This document shows positions 13,001 to 25,900 of a DNA stretch of 64,000 nt, in pieces (position 1 is the stretch's first letter; every line of letters starts with the position of its first letter). The DNA lies in assembly GCA_914767715.1 (NCBI GenBank), contig OU612073.1:20028001-20092000 (forward strand). The letters run 5' to 3'. The position numbers were made by a program, and so were the translations under genes. The notes beneath the pieces are model-generated. The model saw nothing but the letters and a program-made list of their open reading frames with translations. It was not told where the DNA came from and made no database searches. This DNA is from Membranipora membranacea. Lineage: Eukaryota > Bryozoa > Gymnolaemata > Cheilostomatida > Membraniporidae.

Positions 13001-16000
13001 AATCTTATAACAGGATAATTCTTAGTACGCCATTTGCACATTTAGCAAGTAAAGACATTTTGAAATCTATTTAATTATATCAGTGATATGAATATTCATG
13101 GATTTTCGGTTAAATATACAGTATGGCTGTTTGTAGAGATATTCTATCAGTAAATGACTTTGTGTCAGATATTGGATCTAACTAAGAATCTGGCAACTTT
13201 GACGTTATGCATTGATTGACGTCCTAGTAAAAACCTTCAAAAACTCCGGCAAGCAAGTTTCACGAGAGGTCGGCTGTACGTTATTGAACTTGTGGACCAA
13301 TCAAATATGGGAAATGAGTTCCAGCGACGATACATAAGAGCCAGAGTCGGATATGTTCCCCTAATCCATATAGTATCTATCAGTGAGTGGAACCAATCAA
13401 TATTCCGCTCCTGGCTTTTGAGTAATTATGTTTTGGATTGCAGTATATATGTAGCAGTCTTGTCTCGGGCTTAAACTCCGACATTTACAACAGACTTTGG
13501 GCAGTCCAGGGCAAAGAGTATAGTGTATGATAAGCTTCTGATATATATTACTGTAGATGGTCAAGGATTGGTTGGGATGACAAAATGGTCTCCACCTAGC
13601 CTAAATACTTTTACTACACTACACTACATGTCGATACAATACGGGTGGCTTACATGAAGCAATTAGTGGTAATTTGCATGCATGTGGCTTGATCTCACTG
13701 AATACAACTCACAGCTAGAGAATGATAATACATATTTAGCATCAATTGCATGCCGGAGAAACTGCTTACAACCGTATATGCTATGTGGATACAAAATTTA
13801 CTAGTTATTTCCTATTCTAAGATATGTTACATTATCTAAACGAATATTTCATGAGAGAAAAAGAGGAATGAAGCACCGATTAACAGTGGACTTACCATCG
13901 ACCGCAGTACAAAGATCCATCACTCTGTACCACTATAGCTATCAGTGCATTGTACTTGATCCTCAAACTTGTATCTGATGCTGTCTTTGTGTAGAGTACA
14001 GACTGAAAATAAGAACTGAGTGTGAATAATAGTCAAATAGCATAGAGGAGATCATCATACTCCATTGAAATTAAAATAAGAACCAAGTGATTATGTTTGA
14101 CATTCAGCTAAGAGCAAAGAGTTCCTCAGAGGGGATCATCATCGCTCGTTAATATCACTGCCCTATGAAATTAACAGTAGATGAGAATGAGCGCCCTGCA
14201 TTTTAACGTGTGAACAGAAGGAGAAAATCCTGCCTAGCAATGATAATGATAAGGTGTAGCCATAAACATAGTATATAATGTATATGTTGTGGGTGGTACT
14301 GAAAATCTAAGACCCACCTTGACTAATCGGTTCTCATTGCTGGCATCAAAGGTCATATCTTCTTCCTCGTTCCAGGTATAGTACTGATAGTTAAAGGCAA
14401 CAGAGGAAGGACAATTCTTCGCAGCATCGACTGTAAATTGCAGGATAGACAGGAATCCTTAACAGCGTGTACATTTAAAAGTATTAAAAAGAAAGTGTTC
14501 TCTTAAATTATGTATATAATGGTAACAAGAGATACGCATTTATAAGCCAGCTCATTGCTTCGACTAGACCGTCGCCATTACATGACAAGGTTTGTAGAAA
14601 TTCAAAAACCTTATGTGGTTTTGATTAAAAGTTTTGAATTTACCTTCATGTCATTTAATTGATGAATTTATAAATGTCAACGATTTAGTTTGAGGATGAT
14701 GGAAGTACTAACGACAGCTCATGCCCTCCACATCCTCTTATTTGAACTACAATCCATCTGATATTTATTTAATTTGGAATAAATTGGATTTCTAAAGAAA
14801 CTAATGAACTTATTGTGCTTGGCTTCAAAAAATTGTTTAAATTATCTCTAAACAAACAAGCAAAGTATTAAGTCATTAATCAAGTGTTTGTAAATCAGAA
14901 TCTTTTAATCATCAATTATTTGCCACAGTCCAAGCAGGTACTCACTTGTGGCATCAGTTACCGGAACTACCTCCATGAGGAGGAATGTTCTAGCAGAGTT
15001 CCAGCCAGCGTATCCATCAGTACTACCATATCCATCACATGCATCAATGCTGGAGGCAACCAATATGTCCCCTGCATCCAAACCCCAACATGTACCGTCA
15101 ACTGTCGAAAGAGAATTATAAAGGATTGCAGATTTAAAAGCAGACAGACTCAAGTCCATAAATGGCAGACATCTTTGCAATCACATAGACCATGGTCTTC
15201 ATGATGTCAATAAGTACCCAAGAGAGGATAACTTCATGTATATTATATTTTATAGACATATTCATTTTTGATACAAACCTCTGATCAATGACCCACTTAC
15301 TGTCCATGGCCCTATGATGATCTCCAGTAGATTCGCTGTAGTCTAGTTGTTCTATATTTGCTGGGTTTGTACATCTATTTCCATCGAATGTGATATACCA
15401 GTGATTGCAGTAGTTAGCAGCTTGATAATGACCTCTGGCATTGTTGTGCTGAATGATTCTTATACCAGTGTCATGGCGAAGCTTTGGATATGTGGCGAAC
15501 TAGTGAGAAAAATCATTCGTAAACTCAAACAGCGTAGATGCATATTAGAGAAAAGTGCTGTCCATGGCTTTGTGTAAATCATGGTTCAATGTGAACCGCT
15601 TGTGCTAAGTTTCTTGGGCTTGCACATTTTATTACCAACAAATATTAGTTTCCTATGACGTCGGAAGCCAGGAAAGTCAACTTGAGGATTTGTCACCAGA
15701 TTTCCTACCATGTCTTAACAAGCTTTGTTCGGTGGGTGGGGGGGGGGGGGAACAAAGCTTGCCAACTCTTGTACTGCTCGGCGTCGAACAGCTTATATTA
15801 AACATTGTCTTCTCTTGCAATAACTTATCACACTAATCAATTTGTATAGGAAATCGGAGTTGTTTTCCCGAAAAGAGAACTCCGTTTTCTTATACAAATA
15901 GATTAGTGTGATCAGGGAGGGTGTAATAAAGAAGTTATCTATCCGATTGCAAGAGAAGACAATATTTAATATAAGCTGCTCGACATCGAACAGTGCAAGA

Positions 16001-19000
16001 GTTGACAAGCTTTGTTCCCCCCCCCACCCACCGAACAAAGCTTGTTAAGACAGGCTATAGATTTCCATGAGTCTGAGGTGTGATAATGCGGTTTATGAGA
16101 TGACTTAAGCTGGAAGTAAGTTCGGATCCTCAGCTGGTATATGTCTTGATTTCACGCTCTACAATTCTGATAATGCAAGCTGGAAGAACATTAACCTGCA
16201 GGGCCTTTAAACCCTCCATTCATCATTATATACAAACAAAAATCTCAGACATAACCTGAAGATGGTTCACACATTTCATGAGGGTTACATTGTCCGTAAG
16301 GTTAGGTCCAAAGCATACCAAAGACGCTTCATTAAGAACCATAACCATAACTCACCCAGTTGATCCCTGTGTCTCTTCCATCTCTTTCGTTAGGGCTCCA
16401 GTAATGTCTCAGATTTAGAAACTGCATAGCCAGATCACACTGATCTCTCTCATCGGCTACAAGTATCGTAAAACCTTGAAAGGCTACCCAAAGACCAATA
16501 CATGTTATAGTCAGGCAGTTACTTGTGATGTATATATGTCAGATTTGCATGGTAAAAAAATTCAATGCTCAACTTGGCATGAATTATTGATGCTGGAAAA
16601 AGTGCCTCCCATAAGGAAGGTAACTCCCATTCTCTGCATTATGAGGAGCTGCAATACAAGGAAAAGGCACTTCTGGGAGACTGTGACTGAGACTGCAATT
16701 TACATAAAAAGCGATTATTTGTTTCCCAAACAATTTGCAAACCATAAAAACACAGTAGTGTTTTGTACCCACCTAGACACATAGGAGAAGATAAGGCTTC
16801 AGAGTGACAGCTACTAACACATAACTGATCATTAGGGCATGTGTACCCACCACAGTTATTATTCTACAAACACAATCAAGTTGGTATAAATTACCACCGT
16901 ATTTTATTTTAGCTATACAAAAGCTTAGAACGGGCAGCAGTTTCTTGTATCAAATTGACCCCAAGTTGTAACCTTCGATGAAACAAAAACGAGTCAAAAA
17001 CCATGAACAGAAACCTATGCCTTGTTCCGAGGATAAATCGCAACTTTTGCCAAAAATCAATATAATTATTATTATTAATGAAGATATTGATTTTGGCTAA
17101 GCCATTAGAAAATTTTGTTTAAGATCTAGGTAAATAAAGAATCAATTGTATTCATTGATCTGATCCTTTTACTTTGCAATCCCCATGACATAATAGCTAC
17201 AACAATTAACAAGTCTTACAGCATTCTTCTTGATCATCTCATACAGGTAACCATTTTCTCCAGTACATGTGTCCACACCACTTCCAGTGACATCATTCAT
17301 TGTCAGACAAGTACCATCTATAAAAATATGTAAGTTCTACAGAATACGATGTGAGCTGTCACAAATCAATCACCACAATAGTAAATCAAACGATTGAATG
17401 CATATCATTAGACTCATTTGATGTTTTGAGGAAAAACAAATGCAGATGAAATGGTGCTCTGCTTTTATTAGCCATCAGGGGAACACAGATCTAAGAGTTT
17501 GAGATCAGCATAGTGTAGTTTAAGTGCTCCAACATTGCCATGTTAATGGTAAATGTGTATGATGATGAAGTGCTACTACCATCAACCCAGGCAAAGCTAG
17601 AGTGCTTAAACTAAATTAAGATCAGTTATTATGTTCCATGCAAGGTTGATGGATATTTTCTTAACTCTAACGACAATTCTTGGTGGCTGACATTATGTGC
17701 TGTAAAACTAATTGGATAATTCTTAATGGGCAATGATGTCGATCAAATGCATATAAAACACATTGATCTCAACAATAGATATTGGAACTTCGATGTTCTT
17801 GAAACCAATGAACTAAAGTTTAGTTCATTGTTGAAACAATACCCTTATAGGAAAGTGAAATCCTATGATCAATAATACATTGTACAAGAACATGAGCACA
17901 TCATTAAGAATGTCGATGACCTCCCAGCTCAATATGTTGGATGATACAATTTATTGATTTGGATCTGTTTATCAACCGATATTCTGTGCCAGGTGTGGAA
18001 AGATTGTTCACTCGCTGTGTGAGAAAGGGTAAATCAAGTTTGATCCAATTTGCTCGCATTCCAGTTCTCCCATTCTACAGGTGAGCAACAAGCTGTTTCA
18101 AGATGAAAAACTCCAAATATGGGCAAAATGGATCATACTTGATCTTGATCAGATATGTCTCAACCACAAAATCTATAGCCTTGTCACGCGGCTACTTTAT
18201 TTTTTTAAAAAAGAAGTCGAGTGGCAAGGGTACAAAATCCATTCTTTGCTATTTCACATTTGCGTTTCACTAGCAGAATTAGATGAAAGAAGTACTGTAA
18301 TAAAAATTTACCCTGCTGGTCTCTGTAAGCAGATGTGCATTCTGAGGGGAACTTACTCCTACATTTATCCAGACATTCTATATCTGTCCTCGTATACTGT
18401 GAGTCAGTAATGAGAGAATTACTGTCCAATACACATGAAGCTTCACTGCTGGCCTTCAGTCCGCAGGAGGGAAACTCTGTAAAATAATAGCGATACACTG
18501 TGGTGTAAGTTTTGATGGTACGTAGTTATGTTGGATACCTGATATATGTGATATACCTAACACCATTGACTTAATGGCCTATATATAAATTAGTGTTACA
18601 AACATATCATTTTCTTTAAATTGGAAAACTGATTGATTAGACAATTATAAAGATGAATTTCTCTCCGATGTGAAGAACTCTCACTACTTCCTATTAATTA
18701 TTTATTTTGTGAGACCGAACTAAGATAATAAAAAGGACCTAGGTAAAACAAAATGTTTAACTGCTATAGCATTATCGTTAGGAGTTATATCTTTTTTCTC
18801 TAAAATGCCAAGCAAAATTTTTGCTTCAAGAATTTGTGCCCACCAACTTTGGCCCCTCATGCAATTCTGTGATCATCACAAGACAACAACAAGCGATGGA
18901 GACATACAGACAGAATTTACAGGCGATTGACGAGCTAGACAAATTAGAAACACTAGTGGTCGCAGTTTCCTATGTGTAAAGCTGTTTATAAGAATCATGC

Positions 19001-19450
19001 ATGTGTGTTGTGTCTAGCATTAGCATTTGTTTGAGGCGCACTTGCTGCTTACAGACTGGGAACTTCGGAACTACTACAGGTTTAGGTAGAGCATTGAATT
19101 TCCTCTCAGAAAAATATAAGTAAAAGACCCATCATCGTTTTGTTTTATCACATTTCAGCTATAATTTGGATTATGTAAACTGTTTATATTGTTTGGTAAC
19201 CCAATGGAGATAAATAAACATTGTACACTCTAATGCTACCATAGGACTTCTGCATTACCTGACTTTGGGCCCCAAGACAGGAAATACCCTAGTCCTATAA
19301 ATGCTACGCTAGTTAATAAAACCAAGATTCAATGACTTTATATGCAGAGAAATTGAATATAATCATACCTAAGACACTTGAAGTCCGTGAGAGCTCAGCG
19401 CTGATGAGTATAACACACCATATCCACAGCAGGGAGGTGGCAGAGCACAT
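10015..19450 (-). CDS. Secreted PAN + triple CTHRC1-domain protein, copy B (complete)
   Basis: Fourteen exons in coding order: 19369-19450, 18312-18476, 17220-17317, 16773-16863, 16356-16456, 15301-15499, 14946-15101, 14318-14430, 13896-14002, 12704-12813, 12131-12301, 11473-11677, 11159-11256, 10015-10205. They sum to 1887 nt (628 aa plus TAG), and every junction keeps phase. An in-frame TAG just upstream fixes the start at 19450. Residues 1-27 look like a signal peptide (MCSATSLLWIWCVILIS). Residues 28-145 are Cys-rich and PAN/apple-like, then TCPNDQLCVSSC. CTHRC1-like domains occupy roughly 146-297, 298-464 and 465-620. The last is closest to vertebrate CTHRC1 (YFKIDGHECSNPGTIEAVSY; GTCSGYNPTDAYTGWQSS; IIVEEL). 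The protein is probably extracellular. Its first eleven exons match copy A in length exactly. Introns 5 and 13 hold foldback elements. The role is unknown; a matrix or Wnt-modulating role would only be by analogy to CTHRC1. Confidence 0.87.
10448..10490. repeat. Perfect 21-bp-arm hairpin
   Basis: TTGTCAGGGTTGCTGATATT.. and its exact complement meet across one base. The centre TTGACAA gives almost no loop, so DNA cruciform extrusion is more plausible than an RNA product. It lies in intron 13 of copy B. Confidence 0.75.
10572..11078. mobile_element. Foldback element with ~178-bp terminal inverted repeats
   Basis: The arms are 10572-10750 and 10900-11078, beginning AAGGACCACAGCAATA and sharing GTCTGGCAGCTAGTTCTGCA, CTCATCTAAGAGCTATGAGG and CTAGTGCTGTGCCAAC at roughly 90% identity. 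The ~150-bp centre has no ORF. It lies in intron 13 of copy B. I did not find a clear target-site duplication. Confidence 0.7.
15706..16058. mobile_element. hAT-like foldback MITE with G-tract arms
   Basis: This is a 353-bp near-perfect palindrome in intron 5 of copy B. The ends carry TGTCTTAACAAGCTTTGTTC, then GGTGGGTGGGG with a run of about a dozen G on the left arm mirrored by C on the right, then CTTCTCTTGCAAT and CACACTAAT arms. An 8-bp direct repeat AGATTTCC flanks it at 15698-15705 and 16059-16066, the target length of hAT transposons. It has no coding capacity. Confidence 0.75.
16491..16700 (+). mobile_element. Truncated relative of the 41-bp-TIR MITE
   Basis: It begins GGCTACCCAAAGACCAATAC, then GTCAGGCAGTTACTTGT, GTCAGATTTGCATG, GAATTATTGATG and GGAAGGTAACTC..TTCTCTGCATTATGA. 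These occur in the same order as on the minus strand of 46748-47046. The far terminal repeat is missing or diverged. It lies in intron 4 of copy B. Confidence 0.55.
18176..18232. repeat. Second copy of the TAGCCTTGTCAC foldback repeat
   Basis: It has the same outer arm as 9955-10003 with a longer T/A-rich centre and more mismatches. It lies in intron 2 of copy B, 80 bp from exon 2. Confidence 0.55.
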
Positions 19451-19958
19451 CCTGATGGCTACCAGGTGCTATGAAATTATATCTCGATTTGCACAGCTTC
19501 AAACCCTTTCTGAGATATAAGCCAACAAGCAAGCAAAGGGTTACATATAGGCGAACCTTAATCAAACATATTGATGACATACTATAAATAATCAATAATT
19601 TATTTGTGTGACCTTTTTAAAAGAATTACATTGAAAACAATGATAAATGGCTGTTTTGACTGATCGCTAATAAACAGACTAAGAATCTATAAATAGCATT
19701 GTGTTTTTAAATTATATTATGTCAATGGCACATCTCAGACTAAAGATCAATTGGTTTCATGTCTCTTCATTGGCAGCCAACATATAACTCAGTAAAACAC
19801 TTATTCGCCATAGTTGTTGTATTGAAATGGTCCCTGATTGTAACATTCAATTACAGGGTATCACACTACAATAGAACTTGATTATTTAAAACTTGATTAT
19901 ATTGTCTTGATGTTAGTATTCAAAATTCATGAAATTAATGTCAAAATGTAGCACAGTA

Positions 19959-22900
19959 TCACCAGTCATCAGCAGCGTTTTTCTTTGCGAAAAAATCTTC
20001 CTCTTCTTTATCAGAAGTTGTCTGCTCGTCATTATCTGCTTTAAAATAAGAATTACGAGTTCTTATATGGAGAAGAGTTTACGTTATTGACGGTGATAAT
20101 AATTTGACAGTAAAAGCACTTGTGCTGCATAAGTAAAATGCAGAATGAAATGAACGTGGCTTATATGTAATGTCACTCATAAATTGCAACTAGTATAATC
20201 GTTATATCAGTGAGATGAGACTTTCAACCTATCAAATCAACTATGGTATCTAGATCAATATTTTTTCTACTGTTATTACCTTCTGACCCTTTGTCGCCCG
20301 CCTCAGCTTCAGCTTCAGTGCTCTCGCTCTTCTCAGTAGTTTCTGTGATGTCTTTCTGGTCAGTAGTTTCTGCGCTTTCATTCTTCTCCGTAGTTCCTTT
20401 GTTTTCGTTCTTCTCAGCGGTTTCTGTGTTTTCATCTTTCACAGTAGTTTCTGCTTCACTCTTGAGCTCATCTTCACATTCAGCAGTATCATTCTTCTCT
20501 TCTGATGGGGGTTCTGCTTCATGCTCAGTGTCTTCTGCCGGCTTGTCAGTAGAATTACCCGCAGGTCCCTCGCTGTCAACTACAAAGAGTGTGTGACAAA
20601 AAAATAAGTTAAGGTATAGCTACTTAGAATTATGGAGAATAAAAGGACCTCGGAGGAACAGTAATGGCACTCATTTGTCATATTTGGCACAAATATTGTC
20701 TGAGTTAACCCATTTTTGCGCAGTGAGATGTAGACTTGCATGTTTGGACTTTTTCTGTACCGTAAGTGCTTTACTTTCTGTTTTATTTTTGACTATAGCT
20801 CAATACCTGTATGTGATGGTCAATGGAGGCTCCCTTGTGTATAACCATTTACATGATAGAAATATCAATCCTATATAATATACCCTGTACACGACAATGA
20901 TATTCTTGGATTTAGCTTAGAACTTCGAAACATTTTCAATATTTTTAATTTCATCTTGAGCACCTACCAGCCTCCTCCCCACTTTTCTCCTCTTCCTTCT
21001 TTTCCTCCTCAGCAGTCTCCTCTTCTCCATCATTTGCTTTATCATCATCACCAGAAACTTTATCCATGAAGTCATTGTCCACCTTATCTCCTACATCATC
21101 TTTAGGAATTGTCTCCTCTTCGGTTGTATCTGGAGTTTTATCTTTCTCCGTAACCTCTCCTCCTTCATCATTTGCGTCAGCAGCCTCGTTTCCTTCTGAT
21201 TTCTCCTGATCCATAGAAAACAATTTGCTTTGAAAGTTCCACAAGCATGTTTTATTTTACAATTTACAATGTAAGTCCGCTTAATTTAGACACCAGGGGA
21301 CCCAAGAATATTGCTGTAATTATGAATTGTTCTTATTACATGTGTGCCAACTCGCGGGCATTGATGTGGTGCGTTTTTCAGGAAATCGACACACAACCTT
21401 GCCTTTCAAGATAATATAGATTTTAGCTGTCGTATTGTACTATGTAAGGAAAGAAACACTGATGACTCAGTGAACAGTAGAAACCACTAAATTGGTTATG
21501 TAGGGTTGGCTGTAGCTTTGTTTATCAGTGCTAAATCCAGATCATGATCACCCCCTGATCAATAAAAACGCATAATAATAATAATCAGACAACTTTGAAT
21601 CACAGAGACTGAATATGGAGTCACTTCCTTCCTTGATCAGAGAAGACAACTTCGAATTACAGGTTCATTTTCAATTAAGGGCAAAGACATTCGACTGAGT
21701 GGGACCGCACTCAGTTGTCTGAATTACCAGGAATTTTGTTTCAACAGGATTCGAATAACAACCTTACACTGTATATTATTTGTGTTGTTATAGTTAGCAC
21801 TCAGAAAAATATACAACACAACACATATAATTATCTGATGGGAACCCATAGAGTTAGGGATAACTCTATGTCGGAACCCTACAACTTTGTTTACGAAGAC
21901 CGATCAGCTTTGTGGGCACCTCAATCAATCATTGATAAATAGATGACAACTTCAAACCACAAAGAATGGTCAGGGGGGCCTTTCAACAGCCAAAATCACT
22001 AACCGATTGCCCAACCAGTTAGTGTCTGATCCCAAATTGCTCACTCATTGATGAAACTAAATAAGCTCTGACCGAGCGATTTGGGAACAACTTCGTCTAA
22101 TTGTCAGAGCGGTGTGAGAGCAATAATGTGCCCACAAAGTTAGCGCTCATTCTAATTGAAAGACGCTCGGGTTTTTTCCAGAGGTCAGCTTACCGGATTA
22201 CCGATTAAGCATAAAATCTTTATACGCGATTATGAACCCAAGTTTCTTTGAGATAGAAGGAAGTGAATGACAGGTAAATCCATCCCACATCAAAAACTAT
22301 GTCATTCAGCTCTTCCTTTCTTCAAAGATGGTCTCAAATATATCTTCTCACAATTGATCAAAGAATAATAGAAAGAGAGATTCTGCAAATAGAATTCTTC
22401 GACATTTTAATTTAACTCAGAATTCTACAGCTTCAACTCACCTCCTGTTCATCTTTATCTTCTGCATCATTAGCACTCGGCTCTTGGTTTTCCTCTGATT
22501 CCTCTTTAGTGTCAGATTTCTATCAATATTTGAAAGTTATCTTATAATTAAAACAGCTCAAACTTCTCACTCACTTATTGCTCTTTCGAACAGGTAAATT
22601 CATTCCAAAATCGCCCACTCAGAATGTGTATAGGTCCATAATGCAGTGAGCGAGTTTGGACGGAAGCCTCAACCAGGTCTAGCTCCCTACGCAAGGCGTA
22701 ATCAGATAGCTATTTTGATAGTTTTTAATTGACAGTGATCACATATATGATGTAGGAAAGGGGCGTGAGTTTTGAATCATGACTGGCTTGTCTCACACCT
22801 TAACGGATACAATATTATTTTTTTTATAATTTTGTACTGAACAATGAACTCCCCTCCTAGAGGGAGGAGTTTATTGCATTACCTCATCAGATTCGTCCTT

Positions 22901-25900
22901 CTTGTTCTCTCCATCTTCAGTGTCTGCCTTTTTCTCTGTCTCCTGTTTGGTATACAATCAAGAATTTTTTATAAACCATCACAGCATGTTGTTCCTAAAT
23001 AATTTAATATTTCTCAGTGTTTTACACCTGTGAACTCCGCAACGATGGTTTCAAGATCAATGTACTACATTTCGGCATGATCATAAGTATTCACAAGCAA
23101 TTCTCTATCGTTACCAGATTATTGAGAACATGAATGAAAATGGCCTGAACACCCTTGAAATTCAAGGTAAAATCTGAACGGCGGTAATGCTGCAAACACT
23201 GCGAGCGGCAAGAACGACATAGAAATCTTATCATCTTTGTGTCTCACCTTAAACTAGTATTTATACAGACGCAATGCAGGAAAAACTTGTCATGCAGAGA
23301 TGCCATGCATAGACCCAGCGGGAAACATGCAGGCAGCAACATAGGTTACTCTTCCAACCACCTTAAGCTTGTTAGCGGCGAGAGCTAGATGAAAATAGTT
23401 GCATTATAGACACTTCGTTTCAGGACAGTGAACTCATTTTATATTTGGTTAGCCGATGAGCAGGCTCAACAATGAAATATAACAAGGAAAATTAGTGAAT
23501 CATAATAAGAAAAAATATAGCAAAAACTTGACTGTTGAAAGATGAACCACCACGCCATGTGCTGTGACTGACACATTGTCATAGAAATAGAAAAGGGGGA
23601 TTGTTTGTTATAGAGGTCATTGAACATCGTTAATTCTCATTTAAACAAAAAAATACAGAGATATAGCTTAGCGGGGAGGATATAAGACCCGGGCATCCTA
23701 AATAAGCGTGTTTAACTATTGGAGTTGTTCTCATAAAAGCCAAAAATTAAAAGAGGAGACAACTGCTTATAAGTCAGGAATGTAGAAAGAATCAGTCAAA
23801 ATGATTATTATGCAGTATATTCTCAAGTAAACCATCAGTTGGGTACTTTGACAAGCAAAATAAATAGAACGCATGCAGATATGTATGAGTGCAGACATTG
23901 TAGGGTTTGGCACATACTGCTAGACGTTTACTAGTGATTGCCAAGAGCAAGGAGAGATCATAGTTATAAAGCAAAAGGGAGAACTGAAAGTTGGTTGTCA
24001 TTATGCAATGTAGACCCAGCAGGTTGGTGGAACAATTACATGAGCCAACCTCAGGTATTTTCTTCAGAATTTAGTTAAGCATCAAAGCATGGGTAGAGCA
24101 TAAACATGCAAAACATTATGGATGTTTTATGAGGCGAACTAATTACAATAAATTATCTGTAGAAATAATAGTGACTGTTAGTTACTCACACTTCATTCTC
24201 ATGCATGTCACAACTCCTGCAAATAAAAATGCTTTTGTTAAACAAATTCTACAAACATCGCCAGCCATGCAAAATAATGAAATAAGTCAGTTATGGGGTG
24301 ATAACTAACTGAAAAGAAACACAGGAATCGTGTGCTCTTAGAGCCCAGGAGGATTGTGCCTGGGTAGGCGATACTGGATATAAAGTGTAAGGTAGGTGGC
24401 GTCTCTTAGAACAAAAAAAATCGCGAAAAGGGAGAGCTTACCCGTCTCTCATTTTGAGTAAAAAAATCAAGTAGACTCTGAGGACATTTCCAAGTCATCC
24501 TAAGGGCAACATTACAATGTCACATCTAATTTATACAAGTAAATACTGAATAAGATGAAGAAGATAATTTTGAAGATATTTCCAGAGTGTAGACATTTCG
24601 GTATGGGACTCCCAACTTGACTGATAGTTGTTTTTGATGCCTTTCGTCTTACCTTTTGAGCGAATGTGTTGCTCCTAAGGGTGCAACTGATGCATGCTAC
24701 TTAGAATTCTGTTATCAAGGCAGACTCACTCAAGGGACACTATACATCAATCCCAACAGTGTGATGGAAAGGGCTATACTACTTTGTTATCAGAAGATGG
24801 AAGGGATGCTCTTTTCTATCATTTTTTCCTATCAGACTTTTGAGGCGTCAAAAGCTAAACTGAAACACACTGTTTGAGAGTTACCCTGTCAGTACTCACA
24901 TTAGAAGGAGTGATGATGGGTTGAGATTTTGGAGCAGCCTGTTTGAAGAAAACCTCCACACCATTCTCCTCTAATGCCTCAGCAAATTTCTCATAATCCT
25001 GTTAGCAAAATAATTACAGAAAGTGTGTGTGATAATAGCCAAGCAGTCATAGCAGGGAGGGTGTCCTAGTAATGCTGATTGCCAACCAATCAGACATAGG
25101 CTAAGTGTGAGAAGAGAGTAAGAGTGATATTGGTACAACACTTTCAAACTTATTCCCTTCTATAATACCAAGCCTTAGCTAGATTGATGACATCCATATC
25201 ATAGAGGACAACTCCCATCAAAGCTCGATTAAGCAAGGACATCAGCTGTCTGGGCAGGGAGGGGTTGGGGATACTAAGAAACAGATACAATGACCAAATA
25301 TAAATACTGTCAGCGGATTGCTTTGCTAGTGACCTCAAGTACACATACTTTGTAAAGTACAACCTAAAGACCCATACCTTGGTTCACTAGTCTAAAGTAT
25401 AAGTGGGGTGGCTCATGGTGATTAAAGGCAGTGCATTGGTGAATATCTAGCGTTTCGTTATGTCCATGTGGCTGTTGTAAATCAACAGAGCTCTATGCGG
25501 TGCGGTTTACATATCATACTTACACCTAGATACTCCTCATCATAGAACACCTGAGGGGGTAGAGGTACACTCTGTCCTGACTTAGCCTGTGCATGCTCTC
25601 TCATATAATTCTTCTCTTCCTCACACTCCGGAGCGCTGATATCCACTACTGTATACTCTATATTACGGACATCTAACGAATCCAGTATGTCCTGCTGATG
25701 CTTCCTTAGCTGTGTGATTAAGAATTGATTGATGAGGTTTGAGTATATAAAAATAATTGGCTACCGTTTGCCTTAGTCGATACTATATTTGTGTAGGCCT
25801 ATTTAAGACTTGAACTTGACATAACAGGTCAAACACAGAATTGTACTCTGTTGACGTCTGGGGAGCCTGTCTTGACAAGCTTGTCATTTTGTGTCTTGGG

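Noticed and set aside
20243-20596. 117-codon plus-strand Ser/Val-rich ORF
   Set aside because: Antisense shadow of the acidic low-complexity exon 20280-20579 of the SH3BGR-like gene.
24190-24215. Possible small exon of the SH3BGR-like gene (GAGTTGTGAC..)
   Set aside because: In the required phase it contains a TGA stop directly.
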